Below, piece by piece: positions 23,566 through 36,522 of a stretch of 64,000 nt of DNA (the first letter of the stretch is position 1; the number at the start of each line of letters is the position of its first letter). The DNA is from Calliopsis andreniformis. Taxonomy: Eukaryota; Arthropoda; Insecta; Hymenoptera; Andrenidae. The notes under the pieces are model-generated. The model had not been told where the DNA came from. It searched no databases and saw only the letters and a program-made list of their open reading frames with translations. Both the position numbers and the translations under genes were made by a program. The stretch spans positions 23,749,501 to 23,813,500 of the forward strand of contig NC_135066.1 in assembly GCF_051401765.1 (NCBI RefSeq), written 5' to 3'.

Positions 23566-25230
23566 CAATTTCCTCGCAGTTTTTAAATTAAAAGGAAGAT
23601 TTCCCTCACCCAGCCTATCCTTAAAATGTAATACCTTCTAATTACCAGTCGTTTCGATTAATGAAAGACAGTCTCAAAGAGCAATTATTTCGAAAATTCG
23701 ACGGAGTGAAAAATTGAGTGAACACATACTTTGAATCTAAACTCCGTAAATTCTACAGATATGGAATCTACCTTTTACTGGAGAAGTAGAAGGAGATAAT
23801 AAAAACTGGTGGAAAATAGATGAATTAAATAAAGAAATTGTAATCGTATTAACTATGTAACATATAGTATACGCTGAAATACTTTAAGAGATGGTAGGGT
23901 ACTCCAATTTGATCACACAATGTCACATATTGTCCGAGCTGCCTTCGTTTTGTAGCAATAATGCTTTAAAGTTAACATGTCTATGCGGTAATCTAATAGA
24001 CGGAGGATTTTGTAATTTTGCATGTGCTGGGGAAGAGCAACAGAAGAAAAAGGTTTAACATCCTTTGTTGTATCTCGTACGGTTTAACATTCATAAGGCT
24101 TTAAAGATTAGAAATACTTGTGGCAAAAAACCAACGAAAGGAGGCTTCCCAAAGCGCGGGATTCGGCGAGCCTGCCTGGCTCGGCGAGTGATGCGGCGAT
24201 CCTTCTTAGTTCGGCGCGTGGAAGCTTGTATAAATATGACAATTATAAGGCGTTTTCCCTAGCTAGGTTCTAGAGGTAGGTGCCATGGGATTCATCACAA
24301 TCCTCTTACCAAAACGCATAACCTTCCCCATTCCGTGGCCAGATCTTTCAGGAAAGGAATTCCTAGAAGGACTTTTTATTCCTTTAGCAATACGACGTCA
24401 GGTCGTTTGCCATCTTCATACACATTTTCCAAACATAAACAGTCAATGTCATGACACTCGATAGATGGGAGACCCAACATGGTCATGAGCCGTCACCTGT
24501 TGCCAGGACTCCTACTCATACAACTTCGATTCTTTTAGAGTATTTTTAAGTTTATTATTCTCCTCATACAGACATACTTTCGGTTGCATCTACGAGAATC
24601 AACTCAAAGAAATGGAATTAGGAAATTTAACACTTCAAATTACTAGAATAAATGCATTACTCTTTTCATTTTCACACGAATTCCATCTCAGCCTTCTTTC
24701 TCAAATTTCATGTATTTTTCCTCGTATGTGTTACAGACGATTATAAAATGTTTTATTCAAAATTTTGTTTTGCTCAAAGTTTATAGTCATAGACTTAAAT
24801 ATATTGTTGTGCTAAGCAACGCCCATCCGTAACATAGTTGCGTCACTTCAAGACGTTCTAGAAAGACACGTGCAAGCATGTTGTGCATATTCAGCATCGA
24901 CATCTTTAACTGCTCACAAACCCAAGAACCAAATCCCGCACCTCGTCCTGCGAATCGCCTTGCGGGGCACAACAATATTTTCGAATTAGTCTGGATAAAA
25001 ACTTTGTTTATCTTCTTAAAAATGGTTTTCTGTAAAACTAGTTTCACTGTCTCAATTTAAGAAACTCATCAAATTATATTTAAGATTAAAGGAGAACAGA
25101 CAAAAAATGTTTAGAGAATATTAAACAAAAGGGCAACTATATTGAAAACGAAATTCGTAAAAAATTACTTTAAAATTTACTTCTTCTATACCTTTTTATG
25201 TAACCAGGTATCCCTCTTTAATTGTAACAG

Positions 25231-25452
25231 GAAACCAAAGCGTCCGATTGCGAAGAACGCGCGGAGGAGGAGGATCTGGATGGACACGAATTAATACCGT
25301 CCCCTGACAGTGGCAAATGTACGGACAACGAGGCAGCTCTGTCGCCAATTAAAATACGATCTGACGTAAATGGACTGGACCACGAGGAATGCGATGAATT
25401 GATCCATGTCGAAAACACCACGCAAGCTTGTATTATGCATGCCCTCAGCATT
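25231..25452 (+). CDS. BCL11-like gene, acidic exon
   Basis: Internal exon of 222 bases (74 codons), acceptor attgtaacag, donor gtaagt at 25453, entering and leaving in phase 0. It begins ETKASDCEERAEEEDLDGHE and is strongly acidic, with SP motifs (PSPDSGK, LSPIKI) and the hydrophobic end ACIMHALSI. It has no zinc finger. It is marked off by its balanced base composition from the AT-rich introns. Acidic Ser/Pro stretches of this kind lie between the finger clusters of BCL11 proteins, but they are too simple to name a family by themselves; the assignment comes from splicing to the finger exon. Confidence 0.8.
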
Positions 25453-28103
25453 GTAAGTAATATTTTTTCTCTTCTAATTTTCATAACATTTCTTTTCTAA
25501 TAGTAGCAGTTGAAAAAAATGTAATTTTGATATTATTTTAAACGTGTAAGTCTTCATGAAATAAAATTAAGAAATTCGTAAAACCTTAAAGAATTTTTAC
25601 AATGATACAAGGACTGCAATTTTTATATTTTGTGATAAATATCTCGAGTAACCTCTAATTTATTTATGTATAGTACTTTTTAATTAATTTTAAGTAGATA
25701 CATCACATAATAATTGGTTGTATACATAAACTACGTAGGCATTACTAATTGCCTTTCATTCAAAACAGATGTGTCCCATTTTGTCAACTAAACACTAATA
25801 ATAAATATTATTAATTCACGTCGAATCTACAGGACGTTTCCACATTAAGTGGCCAGACCTAAAATATGAACTTAGGGTTTCAAAACGAGGAAACTTTTCC
25901 TCTGATAGTATATATGTATGTTCGCAAATGATTTGTTCAAGAGATACTAATTTTGGTACTTAAAAGTTACCAAACTATAAAGTTGATATGATGAATAATA
26001 TCATTAAATTTATCTGAGTTATTATTTTGTAAAAATAAAAATGTAACTATTTCACTGAAAATATAACTACCTAAATATTTTATTCAAAATGATGGCCTCC
26101 AGCTCGAAGACAAGTATTACACATACTTGTTGATGACGGAGCAAGTGGCTGACTGACATTATACTTACGTCTGTAATTTTTTCACATGCTTGCATTATTC
26201 TTGATTTTAAAGATTAGAAGTTATTAACAGATACTTCATACACTTTTTATTTCAAATCTCCTCATACAGAAAAAAAACTATCGATGTTAGGTCCACTAAA
26301 CACGGAGGCCAATTTACAAGAGATATTTCAACGTACTTATTCTTATAACTGTAGAAGTCAGTATTTCCTGAACTAAACATTTGCCAACATATTTTCTTGT
26401 TTTGTAGACCTAAACTCATACTTTAAGTATGACACTTAATCTGGGTATATCCTATACACGTATAATTATTTTTAGTTGACTAAGTAGATGCACTATACCT
26501 ACAATAAGAATTATGAGTATATACATATATACTGTTTATTTGAGGCAGACTTAAAATAGTTTTATCAATTAGAAAATCGTTATATTTGTAGTTTAGAGAG
26601 ACTTCCAGCATGATTAGAAATATCACAAAAATACGAAAATAAAAAGGTTTTCTTTTCTAAATCGCAGTCTTTAATAGTATACCTATCTCACATTCAATTT
26701 TGGAATTGTATTGTATGGATTAAAGAAATTGTATGGATTATGGAAATGAAATTGTTCAAAGAATACAAACACTTATTTCATTTTTGAAAAGAAAATAAAA
26801 TTTCTATCAGATTTCCTTCTGAATAGGAACACAAATGTAAAACGTCAGAGTGTGAGAGACATATTGGTCCGATTTTCTGTGCACGTCTATTGTGAGAGCG
26901 TTTGTTTAAATGTAATACTCTGACTCACAGATAAGTACATTAAATTCCGACTGAATACCTCTGTTTCATTAATGCACGTTTATTAATTCCATACGCTGCG
27001 CTCTTCCATTTCGATCGCTCTTAATTAGACTTGAAGTAAATGCATTAATTTTTATCGAATCGTTTATAAATTACAAATTTTATCTTGTGAACCGTTTTGC
27101 TCTTGGAAAATGTTTAACGAATGGAAAACTGGAGATCATAGTAAATTAAGTATTCTGGAAATATCAATCGTAAACGTATTTATTAGTGCTTAGTTATAAA
27201 GGTAACTTTCCCTTGAAAAAGTGATACTGTTTAAGAAGACATATAGTAACTACATGTAATGTAGTGTAATGAATACCTAGACTGCGGAATTTTATGCAAA
27301 CTCAAATTATTGTAAATATTATTAAAATGTAGAGTTATTCTCAAAATGTTTCTAATTGTGAATTGTTCAGGATTATTAAATCAAACATTTTTACTTACGA
27401 TTAGTAGACTAGTAAGTTCATTAATTCATTTATAGGCCTGTAATTTAGTACATAATTAAATTGTCGAAAAATCTTTTTTTTTTAATTTCTAGAAAAGAAT
27501 AACTTCTAATTCTTCAATTCTACAATTTTTTCAGAAGAATAATGAAAATTTATAATTCCGTAATGCCTACGTATGTACATATATATATCCATCATGATTT
27601 TATTACAAGTTTGTTTACTATGTTTATTGATTATGATAAAAGTTTTCTTTCGCACTCAAATTACATACAAGGATAGGTGAATGTGTTCGTGAAACACGGT
27701 AATTACGGAAGTTACAAAATAATAAAAATTCTGATTCTACCTCCCTTTTTCAATAGATTCTGTCTTCATCTGAATATATTTATCCCATACAGATAGCAAT
27801 AGATTCTTTTAAGTCCTTAAAAAAGTCATTTTTATAAAACATAATCCAAAGGACAGACACGTATAGTTTACTTTTTATTTTAAACGCACAATTTCCTTAA
27901 GCAGTTAACGTAGATTTCACTTCCTATTCAATACACTACCAGGAACTCGTTTCTCAGGCAACTGATAACTCACAGCAGCTCTCTCGAATTACCTTACACC
28001 CGAAATCTCTTAATATTTTGGTTGAAATCTCTTAATAATTTCCATAGGCGATTGACCATTGTGTATCTTCACTGACAGGATTCGATAACGCTATGTGTTG
28101 CAG
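25453..28103 (+). other. Intron of about 2.65 kb
   Basis: Bounded by gtaagt and gtgttgcag. It contains one transposon remnant (25832-26448) and otherwise AT-rich sequence without open frames; 26.5-28.1 kb shows nothing recognisable. Confidence 0.75.
25832..26448 (-). mobile_element. Decayed mariner-type element with transposase C-terminus
   Basis: The outer parts are imperfect inverted repeats: ccacattaagtggccagacctaaaa on the left corresponds in reverse to tagacctaaac and gacacttaatctgg on the right. The minus strand between about 26320 and 26075 gives WPP-x-x-x-DLT-x-x-x-FFL, then SRIMQACEKITD and CNTCLRAGGHHFE. This is the third-acid region and C-terminal tail of DUF4817/DDE_3 transposases, with stops and shifts. 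The normal SPDLTPLDFFLWG motif is altered at the positions around the last acid. The N-terminal half is missing. Confidence 0.7.
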
Positions 28104-28199
28104 GATTCGTCCTTGGAACTCAACTCTGACACGAACTCGAGGGGAAGTTCTGGCCCAGTCATGGCGTTGACTAATGGATCCCTGTCTGCAAAGGAATAA
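28104..28199 (+). CDS. BCL11-like gene, terminal coding exon
   Basis: Acceptor gtgttgcag ends at 28103; 32 codons follow in phase 0, ending with TAA at 28197-28199. The peptide starts DSSLELNSDTNSRGSSGPVM and ends LSAKE. It is Ser/Asn/Gly-rich with no finger. No convincing donor site occurs before the stop, so this is a true end of the reading frame for this splice form. BCL11 proteins normally end just after a cluster of three C2H2 fingers; that cluster is absent here, so this end is unusual for the family or belongs to a short isoform. Confidence 0.75.
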   Translation, partial: DSSLELNSDTNSRGSSGPVMALTNGSLSAKE

Positions 28200-28575
28200 G
28201 TCAGGAAAGAATTAGTCATTGGAATACGGTGCTTTCCGAGTATAGGGGATTCCTGTACCAACGCCACCAACGAGACATATCGATCTCCTTTAAGGATAAC
28301 ACACCCGTCTGTATATAGCTTAAATGCCTAACAAATAATTCAGGGTCGTCTCATGCCAGATTCGGGACCTATTTTGGCGAATTTAGTATCGATGGATCTC
28401 GAACAAACGCCCCGAGGATTTAAAAAACGACAAAGATTTAAAGCGTTTCGCTTCCATTCACGTCCATCTTATCGACTAATATCTCTCCTGTTTTCTCCTT
28501 TTTTTACAGTCAGAAAACATTTTCAGTTTCCACTAGTGAAGAAACTACCAGCAATAAAGTATGCAGGGCAATTAC
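28200..28575 (+). other. Probable 3' UTR of the BCL11-like gene
   Basis: Non-coding sequence following the stop at 28199, less AT-rich than the region beyond. A polyadenylation signal AATAAA occurs at 28553-28558. The 3' end is inferred from this signal only; a longer UTR is possible. Confidence 0.45.
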
Positions 28576-31465
28576 TCTGAAAAGATAATCACAGGTTCAA
28601 AAATTATACCACTGTTTTATATTCCTATTATAATTTTATAGCAATCGAAAAAAATGTTTAGAAATATTTGTTTCAGTTTTGTAGCTTCCATTGCATGATA
28701 GAAATGTCTTCCAGGATGACTAATTTGAAAATGGAATCTCTTTTACATAGCACATAAAACTTAAATATTCATATTACAAATGTAATCTAGTTTAAACAAA
28801 TCACGTATCGTTTAAGATAGTTCATGGAAATATGAAACAACAGAATTCCCTTTAACCTCTCATTTCTGAGAAATAATTTTCTACTTTCGTACCTACAGTG
28901 ACTAACAAATTATTGCTACTTGCAATAAAATGTCAAACATTTTTGTATTAAAATTCACAGAACCGTATAAATGGTAAATATATGTAGAAACTAAAAATAA
29001 GACAAACAGAAGAACGAATTCACTGTAGTAGTATTTGCAAGTAATTAATGTGAACGACTACATGTGAACGAACCTGTGACTGACTATATGTTCAATATAT
29101 ACTCTTTTCTTTTGTCTTCATCAAAAAAATCATTAATCAACTATCCTGACCGATCTACAAATATCAAAAAATGAGAAAATCTAATAATTTTAACAACTCA
29201 CTAATCCCTTTCAGACTATATCTCCGTCAAAGAGCAATTTGTTTCCTATACATTTCATGCAATACATTCACACAAGGTTTCCTTAAAATCGGAATTTTCA
29301 GTTCAATGTATATTTCTTAGAAGAACGTACGTACCGACATCTCTTCTTACTTCCGGCCTGATTCGCTTTTAAATGCGTTCGAATCTCGCGTTGAAAAATT
29401 GTTGTAGCCAAACACGAGCACTTCCGGTGCGGTGTTTGAGGAATACTGGATACGCGGACTTTCATCGATCGAAATTCCGAGCAATCGAACCGTTTGACGT
29501 TATTAAACGCGTGGTATTTCTCATCTGTGATAACACTACGTTTCTTATCGATTTTACCCCACCAATTGCGACGTACATATACCTTGCTTTGTGTGGGCAT
29601 GTCTCGAAAGATTCGTTACGATTAAGCTCCGACCATTTCGAGGGACGAATAATAATTTTCAAATAGTCTCGATAACCCTCAAGCAAGATACATCGTTGAT
29701 AGATTCTTTTTACTAATGTTGTTAAAAAATAGGTGAAAAACCAGGCCGTCCGTTTGTGGTAGCGTTTCATGAAAATTACAGGTAGTCTTTCGGAAAAATA
29801 ATGTATCACGCGAATCATAGAGTACCGAGAATATTGCAGCACTTGGAAGGAACAGATTTAATTATTAGTGATACTCTGTGTTAAGTTTCAGTAAGATTTT
29901 ATAGAATTTTTACATAGTCTTAGGTTTGATGTAGATATTGTTGTCAAGTTTTCATTCCATCTTAAATTTTTAATGTGAATTCGAATTTCCTTCTTTCGAA
30001 CTCTATCATTAATTTAAAATTGAGAATTCTTTATTGGGAATTTTTATTTATTTGCAGAAATATTTACATATTTACATGTAAAAGTATTTATTTATTTATT
30101 TACAGAGACACTTTCATTTCATTTACAGAATATAAATACAATTGTTTTTATAATATTTGAAAGTCAATATGAATTTAAAGCATAATAAAATGCAAAATTT
30201 CATGTTTCATTTCCGATGGAAATAACAATGCTTTCGTGATACAGTTCGTGAAAACATCTTTCTTTTGGATTCAAAATTCCTTGTTTTTGCGTATCTCACC
30301 ATGCAAGTATCTTTATTTGAATCTTTTCTTATTTGAAAATCAAATTTTAAGGACACTTTTTAATGTAAAACTAAAAAGAATTTACACAAACTCTGTTTAG
30401 AGCTATATTAAACAATATTTAGAATATCAACATAGATTGTGGAAGAATGTTTAAGAAATAGAATAATTTTTGTTAGAAATAACGTAGCAATTTCTTTGCG
30501 AACATCGACAATTTTAATATAGATATATATATACTTTTTTTTTGGTTTGGACTAATATTATGTGTATGAGTAAAATATGCAGTGTATTCCGGAAGTCATA
30601 GTACATTTTATTGAAGCATGTTAAATTTAATATAGTTATCTCATACTGAAATTGTCCCTTCACCTATTTCAACGAGTTTGACTCGTGCACTTTTTAAAAC
30701 ATCTTCGCTGCCGCTTACATGTTAACGCGTGATAAGGATTTCCGCAAGTAACTGATCCTAACCATCGCGTGAAGAATCTGTTCACTTAGCGGGAGCTCTG
30801 TGATTTGCAATTTTAGATAGTCACCCGTTTCAGATCGGCAGCGAAAATGATAACATTACAAAAGAAAATTGTAGATAAAAAGGTTAACATAAGGGACACG
30901 TCAAACCTTATATAGAATTCGAAGTCTTAATGCCATTACTATGAACATGTATTTTGTCAGTGTCACTGCATATTTCGTATTGACTAATGGAAATGTCGAT
31001 CACATTTGCACTTCAGAGATTTTAAACGATGATTCTTATTTAATTATAAGTTATAAAGATTCGGTATGTAGTCTTCACAAATTGAATTTACCGAAAGCCC
31101 AAGTAATAAGATTTAATGCATTTAACTATAAATCCTGTCTTAATTTTGTATACTCTTCAACAATAATTTGATTCAGGAAACTATTGTTAAAATATTCTTA
31201 AAAAATTATAATATTAAGAATATTATTTTGACATGGTTACAAAAACATCGAGCCAAACTAACTCTTTGAATTTAGTTTAGAAAAGTATATCAGATTTTAA
31301 TTTTATAGGGCAGATATTTGATCCTATTTGAATGATAAATATCTCAAGCGAATTCTTATCAGTACTTTTTTAGACTTTTTCATAGTTATACACTAGATAC
31401 TACGACGAAACAACTAGAACTATATCATAGACAGTATTTAGAAACATAAAGTTACTAAAATTTTT
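28576..31465. other. No supported gene
   Basis: Mostly AT-rich intergenic DNA. Overlapping open stretches on both strands at 29298-29842 (up to 126 codons) sit in a less AT-rich patch, but show no family motif, signal or splice pattern. The patch at about 30690-30850 is also GC-richer without coding signs. A tttattta simple run lies near 30090. Confidence 0.5.
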
Positions 31466-31467
31466 AA

Positions 31468-32016
31468 TAAGGTAGGTGTCCCGAATTTCGCCAGTTCTCT
31501 CAAATTCGCTACCCATAAGAAATTCAGAAACTCATAATTAAAATCGCAAGTTGGCACTAGTGTAAAATTTGTACCGAGAATGAACTTCGTTTCACAACGT
31601 TTCAACAACAAGTTACACTATATAAAACGTGCCATACTCGATTAAGGGGTTTAAAATGACTTACACGCAGCTTTCTATTTAGTAAAACTTGTCTTATTTT
31701 GTATGCAAATTTGGTACAGGGGCAAACAATCTTTTCAGTTTGACTAGTAAACTCGGAACAAGAATTCTCTTAGACCAAGATAGCAACCCTTTCCGCTACG
31801 ATATGGCGAAATTGTCATACCCGCAAAATTTCGCCAATAGCAGGTTTTCACTATTTTATTCTAAAGTATGATTAAAAATTCCTTTAATAGATTATAATAC
31901 TGTCAGATAAGACTCTAAGCTTTATGAAACGTTCAATAATTTCACTACATATATATTTAGAAATACCATACAACCCTTCAACCGTCAACATAACGAAATT
32001 GGAGTCACCTACCTTA
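31468..32016. mobile_element. MITE-like element with aataaggtaggtg ends
   Basis: The left end aataaggtaggtgtcccgaatttcg is the near reverse complement of the right end cgaaattggagtcacctacctta. The centre contains two further cgaaatt/aatttcgcc motifs (about 31808 and 31830). No open frame of interest and no clear target duplication; about 550 bp. Confidence 0.65.
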
Positions 32017-32419
32017 TTTGACAATTATTTATTTACTAAATTTATTAAATCTATTAAATTATTTAGTTAATTTTTCAAGAATTTGATAACTCACAGTCAG
32101 TTAACACTTCACGCATAGGCCTAAGCTAAATGTCCCTGTACATGGGCGCTTAAAACGTAAATGGACAACTTAAAATTTCATGTTTTGATATTTGAATTTT
32201 GCCTCAGTAGCTGAATGTAATTACAATTTGATGATACTTAGTGTATTTTTTATTTTGTATTGGATACATTACAATTTAAACTTAAAATTAAACAAAATTA
32301 GAGTTAGTGTTGAGACATGGTCGGCTATTGGGACATTTACCTTACATGTAAATACTACCAGACATCGCAGATTTTTTTCATAAAAAATAGTTATTATCAG
32401 ACGGCATTATGTATCTATC

Positions 32420-33056
32420 AACAGAGTGTTCGGCTACAGGTGGGAAAAATTTTAAGATGCGATTTTAGAGGTAAAATAAGACGAAAATTAAAAATGATGA
32501 TTTGGTGTTTAGAGCTTCGTTAATTATTTATAAACAATTAAAAATTCGGTAAAATCAGTCTGTAATCAGGCAAACTGTCTAATAATATCGATCATATCGG
32601 GTGTGCGGCAAATAACTGATCAAATCGCAGTGATGATCATTGACATTGAAACAACGAATGACTTACCTAATAGAGAGACAAAAAAATTCGGCGACACTTG
32701 TCTCGGTTAGGTAATCCTGCGACGCGCTTTGCAGAAAATCGAAGGGTATTATTGAAGAACAATAAACCTGTTTACTCTCCACAATCCATAAGGAAAATCG
32801 AAACATTCCCTATGAGATTTTGGAATAGAAAGCATTAACGCGTTCATCTTCCCATTCATATCCTTCCAATCCAATATCATGTGGTTGATATTGTTAGACA
32901 GTTTGCCTGATTACGGGCAAATTTTAGCAAATTTTTAATTGCTTATAAATAATTAACGACGCCCTGAACACCAAATCATCATTTTTATTTTCGTCTTATT
33001 TTGACCTCTAGAATCACATTTTAAAGGTTCTCCCACCTGTAGCCGAACACCCTGTA
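32420..33056. mobile_element. MITE with about 160-bp inverted repeats (family shared with 62.4 kb)
   Basis: The left arm starts acagagtgttcggctacaggtggg and is mirrored by the right arm ending cccacctgtagccgaacaccctgta. Arms extend inward about 160 bp, through aaaattaaaaatgatgatttggtgtt and caggcaaactgtctaa. Inside, atgacttacctaatagagag and gacacttgtctcggttag recur in the 62350-63003 element, which shows they are copies of one family. The cagggtg-like end suggests a non-autonomous relative of the mariner-type elements nearby. Confidence 0.75.
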
Positions 33057-33059
33057 CAG

Positions 33060-36000
33060 ATACGTTAAAATAAAAAAAAAACACTATGAATTTGATTATT
33101 CCAGTAGTGTCACCATGCAATTCGTTATTACTTTCATTACTTATAATCTGATTCCCAAGTCGCAACAGAATTTTCTACTCTGGGTAAAATGGCCAATGAT
33201 TGCCGATTTACAAACACGATTGTAAATAAATTCTTTCTATGTATCCTACCTCAACTAATAAATGTCGATTAGTGTTCGGTCCGGTATCTTAATCATCAAC
33301 GCTTAATTTCCATTTGAGATGTTATAAATATTCGTGTAACCTTAAGTTAGCATAAACATGGTAGCCATTATATTACGTAGGATTAATTGTCATAGGATTA
33401 CATAGGATTAATTTTCACACCGCGAAACGCTTTAAATCCCATTGATATGCGCTTCTGTTCATTTCTAACCGCGCACCTTCTGACCATCCCCACTTCGAGA
33501 TTCTCCGATCGCATTGCTATACAAATTAATCCAGCGAAATCCATTTGACGTTGAACCAGTCACATCTGATACGATTATGACACCTTTCCATCCGAGTAGA
33601 AGTCAAAAAGGGTGCCATTAATTAATCGTGAAAAAAAATAAAGACAAATTTTTTCATCCTCTCAACCCATAGCGAATAAGATCCATCGTGCGAAGTTGAT
33701 TTCGTGAGATCGACGCGCGCTACATATTAAAGTGAAGCGTGGACTCTTGAAATTCACCGATTGCAAATGAAAATCGTTAGCATATCATACGAGTGTATTT
33801 TTGATGACGTATAAGTGTGGTTTTCTTTTCCTCCAGGGAAACGAACGAAGGCAAGCATCGTCCAAATTAGCGTACAATCGATTGTAAAAGAAGGAACATT
33901 CACAATCACTGGTAAAATGATATGAATCACATTTTTGACAAATTTAATACTTCATCTTGGATCTAGAAGGCAGAACTCGTACCTTCTACATATAAAAAGA
34001 AAACAAACTGATAGAGCTCTTTTCCTTCACTAGGGGGCAAGGATTCATTACAGAGAATCGGTGTTTAGAATCTTTCAGCGGTAATAGTTTTTAAACGAAA
34101 ATATGTGTCTTATCTCGTTTTACCCTACAGCCACAAGTATTTTAAATGTATCAAAGAATGGCGTTACTTTGAAGCTAAGACGCGAACTTGGTAATCGTCG
34201 ATGCTTGACGTCTTTTGCCATAGTTTTTCGGAAACTGTTGAACCCAAACGATTTTGAAAGGTTATTTACATTATATTTACAGTCATGGACAAAAGAAATC
34301 TCTTTTGTACTGTATGTTATATAGTAAATTATGCACCGTGTTTTAAGTACAATAATGCAAACTGGGTCTGGCGACTTTGAAGATAGAGCCGTTTTCAATA
34401 GATCCTCGCATTCGAGAATTTAGAACTTTACGTCACTGCTGAGTGATTTTCGTTCCACTACGTTACTGTTTATTCAAGTTTCGTTTAGCGTTACTATTAA
34501 GTCTTCTCTTGAATGCAGTATATTCACAATTCTATGTATCAATTATATAATATGTTTGTTCTCTTCCTTTCACTGTAGAAGATCAGAACATCGAAGTGAC
34601 AGTTTCGAAACAGGTGGGTACTTTGAGTAAAGCCAACGGAGTAATGTTGTTATTATTGGTGTGTAATTGTTCGGGATAGATGTTTATTTTGTGAAATCAG
34701 ATCGTTTCATAAGACTTTCATCTCACCGAAGGAAGTATTGGTCGAAAGGAACTAAAACTAGCTCTAGACAATATGGCAAACTTTAACATGTGCTGCATTG
34801 GAAGATATTTGGGCATAGAAAAAATGGAAGAAATACAAGTAGAAAACGAAACAAAAGGAATCTAGGAAAACAGTGTCGGCTTTGAAATTTAAGCGTATGT
34901 TCAAGTGAACAAAATGTATAGCCATCTAATCTCGAGCTAGCTCAAGTCATTAAGCAATGCGTGCATCGTGATGGAATTAACTTATAGGTACCTTACAGTG
35001 TTATTACCCTGAATATATTCAATGATTCCTGCGCAACTAGACTTCCATCAAACACCTATTGAATGTTCGTTTTGAGAGACGCTTGGATTTTGAAGTAATC
35101 GATATAACAATTAGGCGACGTGGAGGGAAACTAGGGCTGCTAATATCCGTTTATTAGATTACAGAGGTTTCTATTTTCCTTTTGTGCGTGGTAACCTAAT
35201 TAAAGAATTGAGTAATTAGAGGATGGGTGAAGTAGTACTAACAAAGATAGATAAAATGTCCAGTTAACGTGGATTATTAAAGTAATTATTCAAATAAGAA
35301 TCTGTAACTTTTTGTTCTAATAATAAGACAGTTTAATTATTCATGTAACAAATTCGTTTATTATCCTTTAAGGAACAGAATGTACTTTATGCGTGTATTC
35401 AGATAATTCATACTTTCATCTGAATTATATTGGGTATAATCTTGTTACGCAAGTCATATATTGTACAAGAATATAATACATTTCTTTAATGATAAACAGA
35501 AGAGAGAACGATTCTTACGTTATCATTACTGCCCACATTTTCTTTATAGTGTGATTTCCAAGTGTGTTATTTTTGTCAAAAAGTTAATTTTGAATATAAC
35601 GGATGAATGTAACATGAAATTTCTCTTTGAAATTTATAAATGTTTTATAAATGGAACAATGAATTTTCAAAAGATAAAGATATGGACAAACATTTATAAA
35701 TAATAATACAAGAGGATTACAGGTCAGGAAGAAACCTCCAAAAATTTAGTTAACAGTAATTCAAAAGTCCATACTAGGGAGACATTTTTCTTCTTCCTTT
35801 GGGAGTGCTACGTACCGGTAAAGCCTACTCGTTCTTTCAGATCACTCTCTATCAGATATCTCTAACAAAGCGATACGAATACTGGTAATATTATAGAACA
35901 GCACATCTACCGATAGAAAAATACACAAATGTAAACTATGGCTGAGATGTTGTGTACTTTGAAACAACAATATGTAACCACATTTTCTTGGAAATCATTC

Positions 36001-36500
36001 AGCTGTATTTCAATAAATATTGTACTAAAATTCGAATAACAATGCTATATCTGCGACCAATGTTTCGTGGCACGAGTCGCTTTGTAACAATCACCACCGA
36101 ACAGTTGCATTCTCTTATTTTATAAGAGATACTTAGAGGATCTCGTGGTTGGAAATACGAAGAAAGCTTGTAATACGCTTTCGTTAATCCATACATTATT
36201 ACTGTGCCATATAATTTGTGAAATTAATTACGCGTAACTGTTATAGTAATATTCTATTATAATTCCCATAATAATCGAGGCGATGTAGCCAGATGGTGTA
36301 AGTGTGCCAGAGCGCATTGTATCAATAATGAAATTGCATTTATGAGCTATTGATGCGATACGAATGCACGCAATCGTGCATTTCTACCGTTTCTAGAGTT
36401 TATTATTGTTTAACCATACACATATCTATTCAAGTACACATATATATCTATATATTTTTAATATCCGTAATATTTGCTTCAGGAATGTATGCGCGGGAGC
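33060..36500. other. No supported gene
   Basis: AT-rich intergenic sequence. Open frames at 34103-34398 and 35461-35703 are short and featureless. A possible 35-base exon at 34579-34613 is discussed in the findings. Confidence 0.5.
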
Positions 36501-36522
36501 TGAGAATAACGGAAATTTTAGC

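Larger units (their letters stand above)
14144..25230 (+). other. Intron of about 11.1 kb
   Basis: Bounded by gtgcgt and tgtaacag. Besides the mobile elements listed separately it is AT-rich with no exon-like open segment. Stretches 16.7-18.0, 18.9-19.7, 20.8-23.2 and 23.6-25.2 kb show nothing recognisable, apart from a local run of ggctcggcgag-like repeats near 24.16 kb. Confidence 0.7.
13938..28199 (+). other. BCL11-like zinc-finger gene, 3' part (three exons)
   Basis: Gene span joining exons 13938-14143, 25231-25452 and 28104-28199. Splice signals are canonical: tctacag/ga and tttcag/gtgcgt, tgtaacag/gaaacc and cattgtaagt, tgttgcag/gattcg. Reading phases agree (206 bases ending phase 0, then 222 = 74 codons, then 32 codons with TAA). 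The product as read has one C2H2 finger, a Ser/Pro/Gln-rich linker, an acidic stretch, and a Ser/Asn-rich end. The finger matches the first C2H2 finger of BCL11A/B and the fly homologue CG9650, which are nuclear DNA-binding repressors. The 5' exons lie to the left of 13938 and were not found, and none of the later BCL11 fingers is in this transcript, so this may be a short isoform or a paralogue. Coding status is firm; the family name is less so. Confidence 0.7.

Noticed and set aside
23444..24262. Open frames of 65 codons at 23444 and 24065
   Set aside because: The first overlaps the mariner remnant in the wrong frame and the second lies over short ggctcggcgag repeats.
24290..24470. Minus-strand sequence recalling a retroelement protease end (LLGIPFLKDL)
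   Set aside because: No DTG/DSG active-site motif and no neighbouring gag or pol; too short to call.
29298..29842. Open frames of 97-126 codons on both strands
   Set aside because: Antisense overlap, no recognisable motif, no start context or splice sites; likely chance in a GC-richer patch.
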